From the NCBI RefSeq assembly GCF_050947875.1, contig NC_134570.1, positions 226,471,265 to 226,535,264 of the forward strand: DNA of 64,000 nucleotides. The letters are read 5' to 3'. Below are positions 9,797 to 19,508 of the stretch, one piece after another. Within the stretch, counting starts at the first letter, position 1. Each line of letters starts with the position of its first letter. A model generated the notes under the pieces. That model was given only the letters and a program-made list of their open reading frames with translations, did no database searches and had not been told where the DNA came from. The DNA comes from Dermacentor variabilis (lineage: Eukaryota > Arthropoda > Arachnida > Ixodida > Ixodidae). The position numbers were made by a program, and so were the translations under genes.

Positions 9797-10240
9797 CGTG
9801 AGCTCCGTTGTGCCGTTCGCGTTTACAGTTCGTGTTGTCGTGGACGTTTCAGGGAAAATTCTGCTTCACTGCACCTCTTCCAGCGGCTCGTCACTCCTGT
9901 ACTCGTTGTTCAGCGTTGAGTGCTTCGCTTCGTCCCCTCGATCCCTCATGTTGGCCGTCCGTGCGCTCGTTGCACGCCGGGCTTCGCTTCAGGAATGGGA
10001 CGACGTTCGCTGACACCGTGGTGGCCAGGGACGTTCTCGTTCGGTTTGGGGCCGCGTCGTTGACCTCGTTCAGCTTAGTCCTCACACCGTGGTTTTAGCC
10101 GTCGTGCTGCGTGCTCGTCCCGTCATGGTTCTGCTGCATGTTCCGCCATGTCAGTTGCCGTTGTCGTTCGCTCACGTTGAATCTGGTAGGTTCTCCGGTT
10201 GCTTGTCCGCGCTGGTGTCGTTAACGGATCCTCGTCGCCA

Positions 10241-10462
10241 TGTCAGTGATTGACGCACACGACGGCACGACCGATGATCAAGAAACAAGTGGATTTATTT
10301 TGCGATGGTTGCAGATTGCACGATCAGCTATCGGCGAGCGCGTCCTCCTGCTCCGAACGCTCGTCCTCACGTGACGTGTGACGTCTTCTTCCGCCTCGCC
10401 TGCCAGTCGCTTGCCGTCTTTCTCACACTTGCCGACAGGTGCCGCTAGTCCCTCAGCTAACA
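10241..10462 (-). repeat. 5' LTR of Gypsy 1
   Basis: It is the direct counterpart of 2416-2637. The inner edge is followed on the minus strand by TGGCGACGAGGATCCG, a plausible tRNA primer-binding site. The outer edge is followed by ATACCC, the second half of the ATAC target duplication. Confidence 0.85.
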
Positions 10463-10555
10463 ATACCCAGTTCATACGGATTTAAGAAAAAACCAACCTC
10501 CTCACAAACGTTGCCTTCAGCATTATCAAAGCTGTTATGAGTATTTCTCAACATT
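10463..10555 (+). mobile_element. THAP/foldback transposon copy A, right part
   Basis: ACGG(A)TTTAAGAAAAAACCAACC, CTCCTCACAAACGTTGCC and TCAGCATTAT correspond to the same words at about 5190-5250 in copy B. This proves that the Gypsy at 2416-10462 interrupted copy A. Beyond about 10555 the two copies diverge: here short tandem pieces of GCTGTTATNAGCATTTCTCA run to about 10620, and no right terminal repeat was found. Confidence 0.65.
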
Positions 10556-10869
10556 TGCTGTTATTTGCTATCAACATTTCTCAGAATTTGCTCACCAAAT
10601 GCTGTTATCAGCATTTCTCATCTGCTCTTATCGGGAAGCGAGCGCTGCTGTGCGGTGACCGTCGGGGGCAGTTTCGTCAGTTTCGTGGTCCTCGATAGCA
10701 ATGTGCTCGCGCTCCGCGATGTTTGAAGCGCGAGACTCATGGTGCGACTTTGGGTGAGATCGGTCGTACGACCATTCGCATCGGCAGCGGCACTCAACAG
10801 GTTCTCAACCAAATCCACCGCACGCGGCGCCGAATCGCACGCCGCGCATGCGACCAACTTGCTGAATAT
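10556..10869. other. Unassigned sequence before Gypsy 2
   Basis: It contains three or four degenerate copies of a GCATTTCTCA-type unit (to 10620), then GC-rich sequence with a partially palindromic TCGGTCGTACGACC at about 10758. I see no coding region, RNA gene or element end that I can support. Confidence 0.4.
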
Positions 10870-11286
10870 TGACAAGTGTACTTACCTTTATCGGACGACC
10901 ACGTTTCGCCACCTAACAAATGTTATCGCACAGCACGGGACGCGCCTGCATGTATCCTAAGTTTCTGAAATGTTATCGATGCTTCTATCCGCTGTCTGTT
11001 GTCGCCAAGCCTTGTGTTATCTGATTTCATCGCCTAACGCAAATAGTGTAGAAATTTGTGGAAGGCACGCGGGTCCCAACGATTAGTCTGGAACATTCGA
11101 CGACTTCTGTATAAAAGCCGACGCGCTTGACCCGCTGATCAGATTTTCGACGATCGCCGACTGCGTTCGCCTCTGTCGCCGTTCTTTGAGTGTAGCCTGT
11201 TTTTGAGGACACAAGTTCGCCCATTAACACGCTAGTTTCGTCTTTCTCAGTTTGGCTGCTTTCTTCACAGTCACTACCACGTGACA
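10870..11286 (+). repeat. 5' LTR of Gypsy 2
   Basis: 417 bp, from TGACAAGTGTACTTAC to CACTACCACGTGACA. A TATAAAAG box lies at 11110. It differs from the 3' LTR by scattered substitutions and by a short GATACTTCTA duplication present only in the 3' copy. Confidence 0.9.
11108..11117 (+). promoter_or_regulatory. TATA box of Gypsy 2 LTR
   Basis: The sequence CTGTATAAAAGCCG lies about 175 bp before the LTR end. It is conserved at 16688-16697 in the 3' LTR, consistent with the U3/R boundary promoter. Confidence 0.6.
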
Positions 11287-11310
11287 TCTGGTGGAGGTGC
11301 TTGTGCGTTC

Positions 11311-12645
11311 ATGTACCGAACGGCCCCGCAAAGCCGCGATCCGAGCCCGAAGCCCGAGGACAAAACCAACATCGCCCAAGACCAGCGTGCCAGCCGCAGA
11401 CTGCAAGGACTGCCCCCAGAGCACGGACTTCTACCTGAGACGACAAAGATCGTGGTCAAGACAACCCCAATGGCTGCCCCAGCGCCCCCCGTTATCCTAC
11501 AACAACTTCGGGATTCACCGACCTTCCATGGAGCAGCGAGTGAAGACCCGGAATCATAGTTGGAGACCTATGAACGAATCGCGACTTTCAACAACCGAGA
11601 CTCCGACGACAAGCTGCCGCATGTATACTTCGCCTTAGAAGACGCCGCCAGAACGTGGTTTGAGAACAGGGAGTCGACTTTGACAACATGGGACCTGTTC
11701 CGTAGCAGCTTCCTGCGCAACCTTACAAGCGTCGTGCGCAAGGAAAGGGCCAAGCTTTGCTGCACGCCCGAGTGCAGTTACCTAACGAGAGCGTTGCCAT
11801 ATTTACGGAATGAGCCGTCTGTTCCGCCACTCCGACCCGGATAAGCCCGAGGAGAAGAAACTCCGGCTACTTATGCGTGGTGTGAACGAAGAACTTTTCG
11901 CTTCAATGATAGGAAGCCCACCGACGACGGTAGAAGATTTCCTTCGCGAGGCCACCAGCATCGAGAAGACACTCGAAATGCGGAACCGACAATTCAACTG
12001 CCGCACAAGCTCTACAAACTACGCAGGAATTCAGTCACTGGCCACCGACGACCTCCGCGAGACTATCCGAGCGGTCGTGAGGGAGGAGCTACTGAAACTG
12101 TTCCCGTCATCACAGCCTCAAGTGGCTTCGATTGCCGACGCCGTACGTGAGGAGCTCTAACAGCAACTCGGACTAGCCCCTGAATCACCGCAGCCTCAGC
12201 CGCAAGCGATGACATACACCGCTGTAGCCCGCCGTCACGTTCCCCCTCTGCGCCCTACGGCAGGGCCCAGTGACGACACAGTTCCGTCGTCCACCACCAC
12301 CCCCGCCGCCAGCACGCCAACCCGTCACGCTACGCGGCATTCCAGAAGACGGACATTTGGCGCGCTCCTGACCACCGCCCGCTCTGCTACCACTGCGCAG
12401 AAGCCAGCCATGTGTACCGCCGATGCACATACCGGGAAATGGGGATGCGAGGGTTCGCCGTTAAGGCGCCGCGACCACAGCTTGGCGAACGACCTCGCGA
12501 TATCGCCGACTACCTCGCCGCCACTCAGTGGAGCGCTCGACGACCGTCCCGTTCGCCGTCACCAGGCCGCTACCTGTCGCCCCAGCGCCGACCATACATT
12601 GGCTCAGCCCGGGGCCGGTCAGCGAGCCCGTATCCGGAAAACTAA
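11311..12645 (+). pseudogene. Gypsy 2 gag with zinc knuckle
   Basis: From the ATG at 11311 the reading includes MAAPAPPVILQQL and FHGAASEDPES. A TAG at 11557-11559 interrupts, where a tryptophan codon is expected. The frame then continues through LETYERIATFNNRDSDDK and WFENRESTLTTWDLF, a typical tick Gypsy gag. A frameshift near 11760 moves to MSRLFRHSDPDKPEEKKLRLL, then TAA at 12158-12160. After a further shift near 12390 the CCHC knuckle CYHCAEASHVYRRC appears, followed by RGFAVKAPRPQ and a proline/serine/arginine-rich tail ending at 12645. The lesions are incompatible with function. Confidence 0.85.
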
Positions 12646-13424
12646 AAGCAGCAACCGAAGGAGGCGCGGTTGCTGTTCCTCGAACTGACGAAGATCCTCC
12701 GCCGTTGACGAAGACGCCGAAGAAACTAACTCGACGACATAACGACGCGCAGCCGTCCCGACGAAGTGTGCAAGCAAAGAATACGACGATGAAAGACGAC
12801 CTGACAACGTCGCATACCAGCCACAGGTCAACGCGACGCAGCCGTGATCCCACGCCAAGACCAAACTGTAATGCAAGACACAGAACCACCGACCTCGACG
12901 TGCTTCTCGACGGCCACGTAGTCACCGCCTTAGTCGACACAGGCGCTGATTACTCCGTCATGAGTGGACACATCGCCGCCCAGTTGAAGAAAGTAAAATC
13001 TGCATGGGAAGGCCCTCAAATTCGGACCTCTGGAGGACACCCCATCACGCCGATTGGAATCTGCACGGCAAGAATTTTCGTTCAGGACCGAACTTACCCT
13101 GCTACCTTCGTTATTCTCTAACAGTGTTCACGAGACATCATTCTCGGCATGGACTTCCTGAACCAATACGGCGCAATCATCGACCTGAAATCGAAGTCGA
13201 TAACGCTCTCAGGAAATCGAGCGATACCGCCGGAGAGCTCTCGTAGTCACCATGCCTTAAGCGTGCTCGAAAGTCAAGTCAGCATCCCGCCTCGCTCCAG
13301 CATTGTCGTTACCGTTGGCACCAAAACACCTGCTGACGTGCACAACGTCTACTGCTCGGCCGTGCAATTTGCGTCGCAAGAGGGATCGCTAGACTGCACG
13401 GAGGGAAAACTGGAGTGTTGCTGA
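12528..13424 (+). pseudogene. Gypsy 2 protease region
   Basis: This reading overlaps the end of gag in another frame, consistent with frameshift-style expression of pol. It holds the protease active site LVDTGADYSVMSG, then GGHPITPIGICTARIFV, and after a TAA at 13119-13121 continues in the same frame with RDIILGMDFLNQYGAIID (the ILG..FL flap-side motif). It stops at 13424, where a frameshift leads to the RT reading from 13415. Confidence 0.85.
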
Positions 13425-16366
13425 CAAACTTTAGCCAGGAGTTCAAGCACATCAACAAAGGCACGACGATCGCGTACATCGAGGAAATTCTGGAAAGCAG
13501 TAATGCGTTTGTGCTCTCAGATTCTGTCGCACCTACCCCGACGACCATGGTTCCCGAACCAGACTACAACATTAATCCAAGTCTCCCCATGATTATGCAA
13601 GAACAGCTCAGAAGTCTGCTCCGACAATACAAAGGTTGCTTCTCAACGTCATCAAGGATTCGACAGACATCAGTTGCAAAGCATCGCATAATCACCGAGG
13701 AGTGCGCTCGACCACTCCGCCAGAGCGCTTACCGAGTTTCGCCGCGAGAACGTGAAGCTGTAACAGAACAAGTCGACGAAATGCTGCGCGACGACTTCAT
13801 CCAGCCGTCGAAAAGCCCATGGGCATCCCCTGTTGTCCTGGTGAAGAAAAAGGATGGAACCTTCAGTTTGTGCGTCGATTATCGTCGACTGAACAAGATG
13901 ACAAAGAAGGATGTATACCCCCTCCCAGGGATAGACGACGCATTACATCGGCTCTGCAACGCAAAATACTTCTCGTCGATGGATCTCAAGTCTGGCTACT
14001 GGCAAATAGAAGTCGACGAGCGAGATCGCGAAAAGACCGCCTTCATCACGCCAGGCGGCCTCTACGAGTTCAAGGTCATTCCATTCGGTCTGTGCGCGGC
14101 GCCTGCAACGTTCAAGCGCGTCATGGACGCGGTGTTAGCAGGATTGAAGTGGCTGACCTGTCTTGTTTACTTGGATGACGTCGTCGTCTTCGCCTGAAAT
14201 TTCGACGATCACCTTAGGCGGCTTGCGACAGTACTAGAGGCCATCAAATCATCAGGGCTCGCTCTGAAGCCAGAAAATTGCCGCTTCGCTTACGATGAGC
14301 TTTTGTTCCTAGGCCACGTCATCAGCAAATCCGGAGTACGCCCCGACTCGCAGAAAACAGCTGCCATCGCAAAGTTCCCGCAGGCCATCGACAAGAAGGC
14401 AGTGCGTAGATTACTTGGCATGTGTGCCTACTACAGGCGATTTGTCAAGGACTTTTCACGCATCGCTGAGCCGCTGACACAGCTAGCTAAATGTGACGTC
14501 GAGTTCAAGTGGGAAAAGCCGCAGGCCGACGCCGCATTTCAAGAACTTAAACGAAGCATGCAGTCGCCGCCCGTATTTTCGAACTTCGACGAGGACGCCG
14601 ATGCCGAAATCCACACTGACGCCAGTAGCCTAGGCCTCGGTGCCGTCCTAATCCAGAGAAAAGATGGACATGAACACGTGACAGCATACGGTAGCCGGTC
14701 GTTGTCAAAAGCGGAAAGCAATTATTCTACAACCGAAAAGACATGCCTCGCCATCGTTTGGGCTACAGCGAAATTTCGCCCTTCCCTATATGGCAGGCCG
14801 TTCAAAGTCGTCAGCGACCATCACACCTTGTGTTGGCTAGCGAATTTAAAGGATCCTTCAGGACGACTGGCGTTGTGGAGCCTCAGACTACAAGCATACA
14901 TCACTGTAACCTACAAGTCCAGATGAAAACACTCTGATGTCGATTGCCTATCAAGCGCTCCCATTGACTCGCCGCCACAAGATGACGAAGATGACGACGC
15001 TTTCCTTGGTATTTTAAACGCGGAAGACTTCGCTGAACAGCAGCGAGCAGACCTGGAGCTGGAAAACCTCGTCGAGTATTTGGAAGGGCACACCGATGTT
15101 GTCTCTAGGGCCTTTAAGCTAGGATTGTCTTCGTTCTCACTTCAAAACAACCTACTCGTAAAGAACTTCTCACGAGTCCGCGCCAACTACCTTCTTGTTG
15201 TCCCGTCAGGAGTGCGTCCAGAAGTATTGCACGCCCTGCATGACGATCCGACCGCTGGACACCTCGGATTTTCCCGGACACTATCGAGGATACACGAAAT
15301 GTATTACTGGCCGCGCCTGACCACCGACGTCGCCCATTATGTCAGAACATGCCGAGACTGTCAGCGATGCAAGACACCACCGACAAGGCCAGCGGGATTA
15401 CTACAGCCAATCGAGCCTCTTTGCCGACCATTCCAGCAGGTCGGGATGGACTTGTTGGCACCTTTTCCGACGTCAGCAACCGGAAATAGGTGGATCGTCG
15501 TGGCGACAAAATGCCTCCCGCGCTTCGCTGAAACTAAAGCACTGCCGAAAGGTAGCGCAGCCGAAGTGGCGAAATCCTTTGTCGAAAACATCCTGCTGCG
15601 ACATGGCGCCCCAGAACTCGTTATTGCCGACAGAGGAATGGCCTTTACAGCGGAGCTTCCCCAAGCCATTCTGCAATACAGTCAGACAAGGCACAGGAGG
15701 ACAACGGCCTACCACTCACAGACGAATGGTCTTACGGAGCGCCTGAATAAGACCCTCGCCGACATGCTAGCAATGTACGTCAACGTCGAACACAAGACCT
15801 GGGATACCGTCCTGCCGTACGTAACATTCGCTTACAACACGGCGGTGCAAGAAACAACACAGATCACGTCGTTTAAGCTGGTTTACGGCAGGAACCCGAC
15901 GACGACGCTCGACGCCATGCTGCCGAACGTCACGGACGAGGAGAATCTTGACGTCGCTACCTATCTCCAGCACGCCGAAGAATCCCGACAGCTCGCCCGC
16001 CTGCGGATCCAGCAGGCGATCGAGCTGCCTGCTCGCCCGTCTGCTGAATCCGCAGGCGTGCGAGCAGGCAGGTCCTCTGCTGGTCCTCTGCGGAACCAGC
16101 AGAGGACCGACAGCCGACGCTACAACCTCCGACGACGCTTCGTCGAGTACCAGCCCGGCGACAGTGTTTGGGTATGGACCCCGATACGCCGACGAGGACT
16201 CAGTGAGAAACTACTGCGACGCTATTTCTGGCCCTACAAGATCATCCGGCGTATTGGCGCACCGGACTATGAGGTCGTGCCAGACGGCATTTCGCATTCA
16301 CAGCGGCGCCGCGCACGATCTGAAGTGGTCCACGTGGTGCGCCTTAAACCCTTTTGCGGACGCTGA
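13415..16366 (+). pseudogene. Gypsy 2 pol: RT, RNase H, integrase
   Basis: A single frame runs from 13415 to the TGA at 16364-16366, with stops only at 14195-14197 (just after the YLDDVVVFA catalytic motif) and 14924-14926. RT motifs include VDYRRLNKMTKKDVYPLP, FSSMDLKSGYWQIEV and YLDD. RNase H shows [13 protein letters not shown] and [10 protein letters not shown]. Integrase shows an HHCC zinc domain (HDDP..GHLG ... CRDCQRC) and the triad D (GMDLLAPFP), D (VIADRGMAF), E (GLTERLNKTL). The C-terminal region has QPGDSVWVWTP and an extra internal segment at 15991-16115 made of inverted duplications. The normal host tRNA-primed cycle would need all of these intact; two nonsense codons remove that. 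Confidence 0.9.
15991..16115 (+). repeat. Nested inverted duplications within Gypsy 2 integrase
   Basis: Three overlapping inverted pairs are visible. 15991-16014 (GCTCGCCCGCCTGCGGATCC...) recurs inverted at 16041-16066 with two mismatches. CTGCCTGCTCGC at 16025-16036 pairs perfectly with 16060-16071. GTCCTCTGCTGGT at about 16072-16084 pairs with ACCAGCAGAGGAC at about 16095-16107. The insertion is in frame (the reading stays open), lying between LRIQ and NQQRTD of the integrase C-terminal region. Confidence 0.75.
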
Positions 16367-16428
16367 CGAACTTCTTTATTTTGTTGTTTTCTTTGCTTAT
16401 TTGTTTGCAGCATCGGGTCGATGCTTTT

Positions 16429-16442
16429 TAAGAGGGAGGTAT
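16429..16442 (+). promoter_or_regulatory. Polypurine tract of Gypsy 2
   Basis: TTTTTAAGAGGGAGGTAT lies directly upstream of the 3' LTR start (TGACACG at 16443). Polypurine tracts prime plus-strand DNA synthesis in LTR elements. Confidence 0.7.
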
Positions 16443-16869
16443 TGACACGTGTACTTATCTTTATCGGGCGACCACGTTTCGCCGCCTAACAAATGTTATC
16501 GCAGAGCGTGGGACGCGCCTGCATGTATCCGAAGTTTCTGGAAAGTTATCGATACTTCTAGATACTTCTATCCGTTGTCTGTTGTCGCCGAACCTTGTGT
16601 TATCTGATTTCATCGCCTAACGCGAATGCTGTAGAACTTTGTGGAAGGCATGCGGGTCTCAACGATTAGTCTGGAACATTCGACGACTTCTGTATAAAAG
16701 CCGACGCGCTTGACCCGCTAATCAGATTTTCTATGATCCCCGACTGTGTTCGCCTCTGTCGTGGTTCTTTGAGTGTAGCCTGTTTTAGAGGGCACAAGTT
16801 CGCCCAATATATCGCTAGTTTCGCCTTTCTCTGTGTGGCTGGTTTGTTCACAGTCACTACCACGGGACA
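16443..16869 (+). repeat. 3' LTR of Gypsy 2
   Basis: 427 bp, matching the 5' LTR. A short GATACTTCTA repeat at about 16550 accounts for the extra length. TATAAAAG lies at 16690. Confidence 0.9.
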
Positions 16870-17640
16870 ATAGTGTCGTGCGACTGTCGCATCGGTCGGA
16901 CGACCGTAGCGAATGACAGCCCCGGTAGCATGGACGTCATGACCACGTGGTAGAACCGGCGGGGCGGGGCCGGCGTGTGGGCGCCTCGCCGCTCCGATTA
17001 TGTCTGTTTTTTTTTCTCTCCCTGGTCGAAACGTGGGCCTCTTTCGCCGCTGACGGCGGCACATAAATCGGCTACAGTTTGCTTCTGACACGAAATAACT
17101 TCTAGAATAAAATGACCTAGAAAGAGTGCGAGTTATAAAACGTTGTGCGAAATAGTAAATCGTTGGCGTGATTTCTACTCGGATGCGGTAAGCGCAGACG
17201 CGCTAGCACTCGTCTGTATACGAAGCGGCTCGCCTGACTGGCGTGTTTACTCATCGCTACTAACGGCACCGGGAAAACTAACCGTATTTTCACTTAAGAG
17301 AAGCATAAATATTCAGGTTGTGATTGTGCTGACGGATTTAGGCGCTTTATTACGAGCTGCGGACGCATCGCAAGGACCCTCGACCTCGGATAGACGGCCG
17401 GCGAGATAGGCCTACAGCGTCCCCCAGCAATCGCAAGCTGGCCTGGTATGCTCGTTCGCTTCTGTCGGCGCCAATGAAATCAAATGTGCTGCAATTTAAG
17501 CGTGACATAACTGTGTACACGTTGTGCCGACTAACATAGGTGCTTTGCTATACGAGCTGCAAGCGATCGTGTCACAAGCGCCACCGGTGTTCGATTCGAT
17601 GGCCCAGCGAGCTATGCCTGCCGGCTCCTGGCCATCGGTG
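16870..17640. other. Unassigned intergenic sequence
   Basis: GC-moderate sequence with no convincing ORF, RNA or element end. The first 50 bases (GTGCGACTGTCGCATCGGTC...) loosely resemble 10742-10781 on the other side of Gypsy 2, but not well enough to define a target duplication. Confidence 0.4.
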
Positions 17641-17644
17641 GTGG

Positions 17645-18545
17645 TGGTGGTGAAAAACTTTTATTGATGAGAAGGACAAAAGTAAAAACAAATTAAAAAG
17701 CAGCGTTGTGGGTGGCCTTCAGGCTGCCGGTTGTGGCGTCCAGACCATGCCTAGCCGCGACGTCCTCCGCCCAGTTCACCAGCCGGAGTTGGATATCCGG
17801 CTCGGTGCTGGACAAAGCAGCCTCCCACTGCTGCGGATTGCTTAGGCGCCAAGAGGCAGGGGCAAGTGTGCCGGGCAGGAGATTAGGACGTGAGCGTAAT
17901 CGACGCGGGAGCCGTCACATAAGCGGCAAGCCGGCGAGTGCGTCCCGGGGTGGGAGAGGGTAAGACGTGGAGGAGTAAGATCGGTATGGGTCTGAAGGTG
18001 GCGCCATAAGTGTTGGTGGGGCAGGGAAAGGGATTGATGCGGAGGGGGAAGGTGACACGAGAGAGGCGATAGTGCTGCGTGATATCGCGGTACGTGAGGA
18101 GCGCGTCGCGCCTATCCATTCCCGCCGGGGGCGGGCTTGCTCGGTCAGTCGAATCTCGAGCGATGGGATTGGCCGCCTCGTTACCAGGATGGGCCGCGTG
18201 AGCGGGCACCCAGATGATTTGGATGGGGCGAGAGGGAACCGTATCGGAACGCAAGATTCCGATGGCCGGGTGTGCCACCCGTCCAACCGCGTAGTTGTAG
18301 ACCGCAGGTTTGGAGTCGCTGAAGATGTACTTCGCGGAGGTTTACGTGATGGCAAGGGCAATAGCTGCGTCCTCGGCCTCAACAGAGGTAGAAGTGTATA
18401 CTGAGGCAGTAAGAGTGGGTCGGAGAGAACTGTCAGAGTGCCCCGACTTGGCTGGCCATTCCCATCGCCTACGACACCAGTCAGCCGGACGTACTTAAGA
18501 GCGACGCTTTCATCGGGCCACTTCAGTGGGCTGGACGGAGCGGCA
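17645..18545 (-). mobile_element. I-clade LINE, 5'-truncated 3' end with RNase H
   Basis: On the minus strand the RNase H domain is readable: a helix with EAEDAAIALAIT, then YIFSDSKPAVYNYAVG (catalytic D in FSDS), then IIWVPAHAAHPGNEAAN (the WVPAHxxHPGNE signature). Further on comes the C-terminal EAALSSTEPDIQLRLVNWA, ending in a stop and an AATAAAAG signal. The 3' tail is a (CCA)n run, seen on the plus strand as GGTGGTGGTGGTG near 17640. RNase H after RT is characteristic of the I clade. The copy starts upstream of RNase H; stops (for example TAA after ALAIT) show decay. Confidence 0.85.
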
Positions 18546-18548
18546 GCC

Positions 18549-19508
18549 ATGCAACCGCTTCAAAACCCGTTCTTGTTTGTTGTACAGGTTGGTAAACACC
18601 CGTCGTTGCACGCTAAGCGATCCAGTAATATCTGTCTGCTGCTCTTCCCAGGCCCACTGGTGATTCTTTGTGATTTTTTTGAGTGTATATATGTTGTTAA
18701 GTTGCTTATGTTAGCTGGGGATGTGGAACAGAACCCTGGTCCTCAAAAGGAGATTCTAGACGCCATTGCGGCCTTGTCGGCTAAAAGTGACGCACGCCAT
18801 ACCGAGGTAATAGGGATGCTATCAGAGGTCCGAGCTAATCAGCAAAAACTTGAGGAAAAAGTTTCCAGCTTAGCCAGTAGGCTCGCAACAGTTGAATCCC
18901 TGGTGGAATCATATGAAGCAAATCAGAATGGTGTTGATCTACCGAGAGTAGTCGATGAAGCTGTGCGAGACCAAACTGCAGCAATAACTTCTCGGTTGGA
19001 CGAGCTGGAAGACCGCTCTCGCCGTGACAACCTTATATTCTACGGGATTCCTGACGTCCCAGCTGAGAACTGGTCCGAATCGGAAACTAAAATTCGAAAC
19101 TGCCTTACCAATTTACTACAGATAACTTTAATAGATGAAGCCATTTCCCGCGCCCACAGGCTGGGTACCTATGCAGTAAATAAGCACCGGCCCATAATCG
19201 TAAAATTCTCGTCCTCAAAACTTAAGCAAAAGGTTTTCACTGAGCGAAAAAAATTCAAAGGTTCTGGCATTTCTGTTAGCGAAGACTTCTGCCGCGCCAC
19301 ACGCTTGTCACAGAAAAAATTGATTGAATTCGGAAAGGCTAGCGGACAGAAATATGTGTTACGGCTTAACCGTCTACAAATCGACAAAAAAACTTACGTT
19401 TACTGTCCGGTAACTGATCGAGTCTGCGAAATCCACACAAACGAGCTTCGTTCGTCAAATTCTGTCCCAAATGCACCTTCTGATGGCCCTAGCAATTCAC
19501 AAACATAG
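18549..19508 (+). CDS. LINE ORF1 with N-terminal 2A-like peptide
   Basis: The ATG at 18549 is the first in frame and gives 319 residues. The N-terminal 55 residues include a strongly hydrophobic stretch (ICLLLFPGPLVILCDFFECI) that could act as a signal or membrane segment. It is followed by MLAGDVEQNPGP (18720-18743), a textbook D-V-E-x-N-P-G-P ribosome-skipping motif. After it comes a predicted coiled coil (AIAALSAKSDARHTEV ... LEEKVSSLASRLATVE) and a nucleic-acid-binding domain with RRDNLIFYGIPD, RAHRLGTYAVNKHRPIIVKF and SEDFCRATRLSQKKL, as in the ORF1 proteins of CR1/Jockey elements. Skipping at 2A would release the N-terminal leader from the RNA-binding part. ORF1 ends in TAG at 19506-19508, and ORF2 continues in the same frame. 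Confidence 0.85.
   Translation: MQPLQNPFLFVVQVGKHPSLHAKRSSNICLLLFPGPLVILCDFFECIYVVKLLMLAGDVEQNPGPQKEILDAIAALSAKSDARHTEVIGMLSEVRANQQKLEEKVSSLASRLATVESLVESYEANQNGVDLPRVVDEAVRDQTAAITSRLDELEDRSRRDNLIFYGIPDVPAENWSESETKIRNCLTNLLQITLIDEAISRAHRLGTYAVNKHRPIIVKFSSSKLKQKVFTERKKFKGSGISVSEDFCRATRLSQKKLIEFGKASGQKYVLRLNRLQIDKKTYVYCPVTDRVCEIHTNELRSSNSVPNAPSDGPSNSQT
18720..18743 (+). other. 2A (StopGo) ribosome-skipping motif
   Basis: The codons GAT GTG GAA CAG AAC CCT GGT CCT encode DVEQNPGP, preceded by LLMLAG. The consensus of 2A-type peptides is D(V/I)ExNPGP, with skipping between G and the last P. 2A-like sequences are known near the N terminus of ORF1 in some non-LTR retrotransposons; function in this copy is inference. 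Confidence 0.85.

Larger units (their letters stand above)
2416..10462 (-). mobile_element. Ty3/Gypsy LTR retrotransposon 1 (complete ends, decayed coding)
   Basis: The element is bounded by 222-bp direct LTRs (2416-2637 and 10241-10462), both reading TGTTAGC...TGACA on the coding strand. The flanks are GTATAC at the left and ATACCC at the right, giving a 4-bp target duplication ATAC. The homologous uninterrupted site survives in copy B (GTATACCCC near 5176). Coding order on the minus strand is gag, zinc knuckle, protease, RT, RNase H, integrase. Two later insertions sit inside it: a THAP transposon (2638-5450) in the 3' LTR edge, and a LINE tail (7133-7205). Without them the element is about 5.2 kb. 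Several frameshifts and stops make it inactive. Confidence 0.85.
10870..16869 (+). mobile_element. Ty3/Gypsy LTR retrotransposon 2 (full-length, decayed)
   Basis: Direct LTRs at 10870-11286 and 16443-16869 share their ends (TGACA...TRACCACGKGACA) and a TATAAAAG box. Between them lie gag, zinc knuckle, protease, RT, RNase H and integrase in standard Gypsy order. The primer-binding candidate TGGTGGAGGTGC follows the 5' LTR within three bases. The purine tract AAGAGGGAGGT precedes the 3' LTR. I could not find a convincing target duplication. At least four in-frame stops and three frameshifts were seen, and the LTRs differ at multiple positions, so the copy is not recent. Confidence 0.9.

Noticed and set aside
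10742..16917. GTGCGACT...TCGGTCG words on both sides of Gypsy 2 as a long target duplication
   Set aside because: The similarity is patchy and far from the LTR ends (about 90 bp on the left); it does not look like a duplication made by integration.
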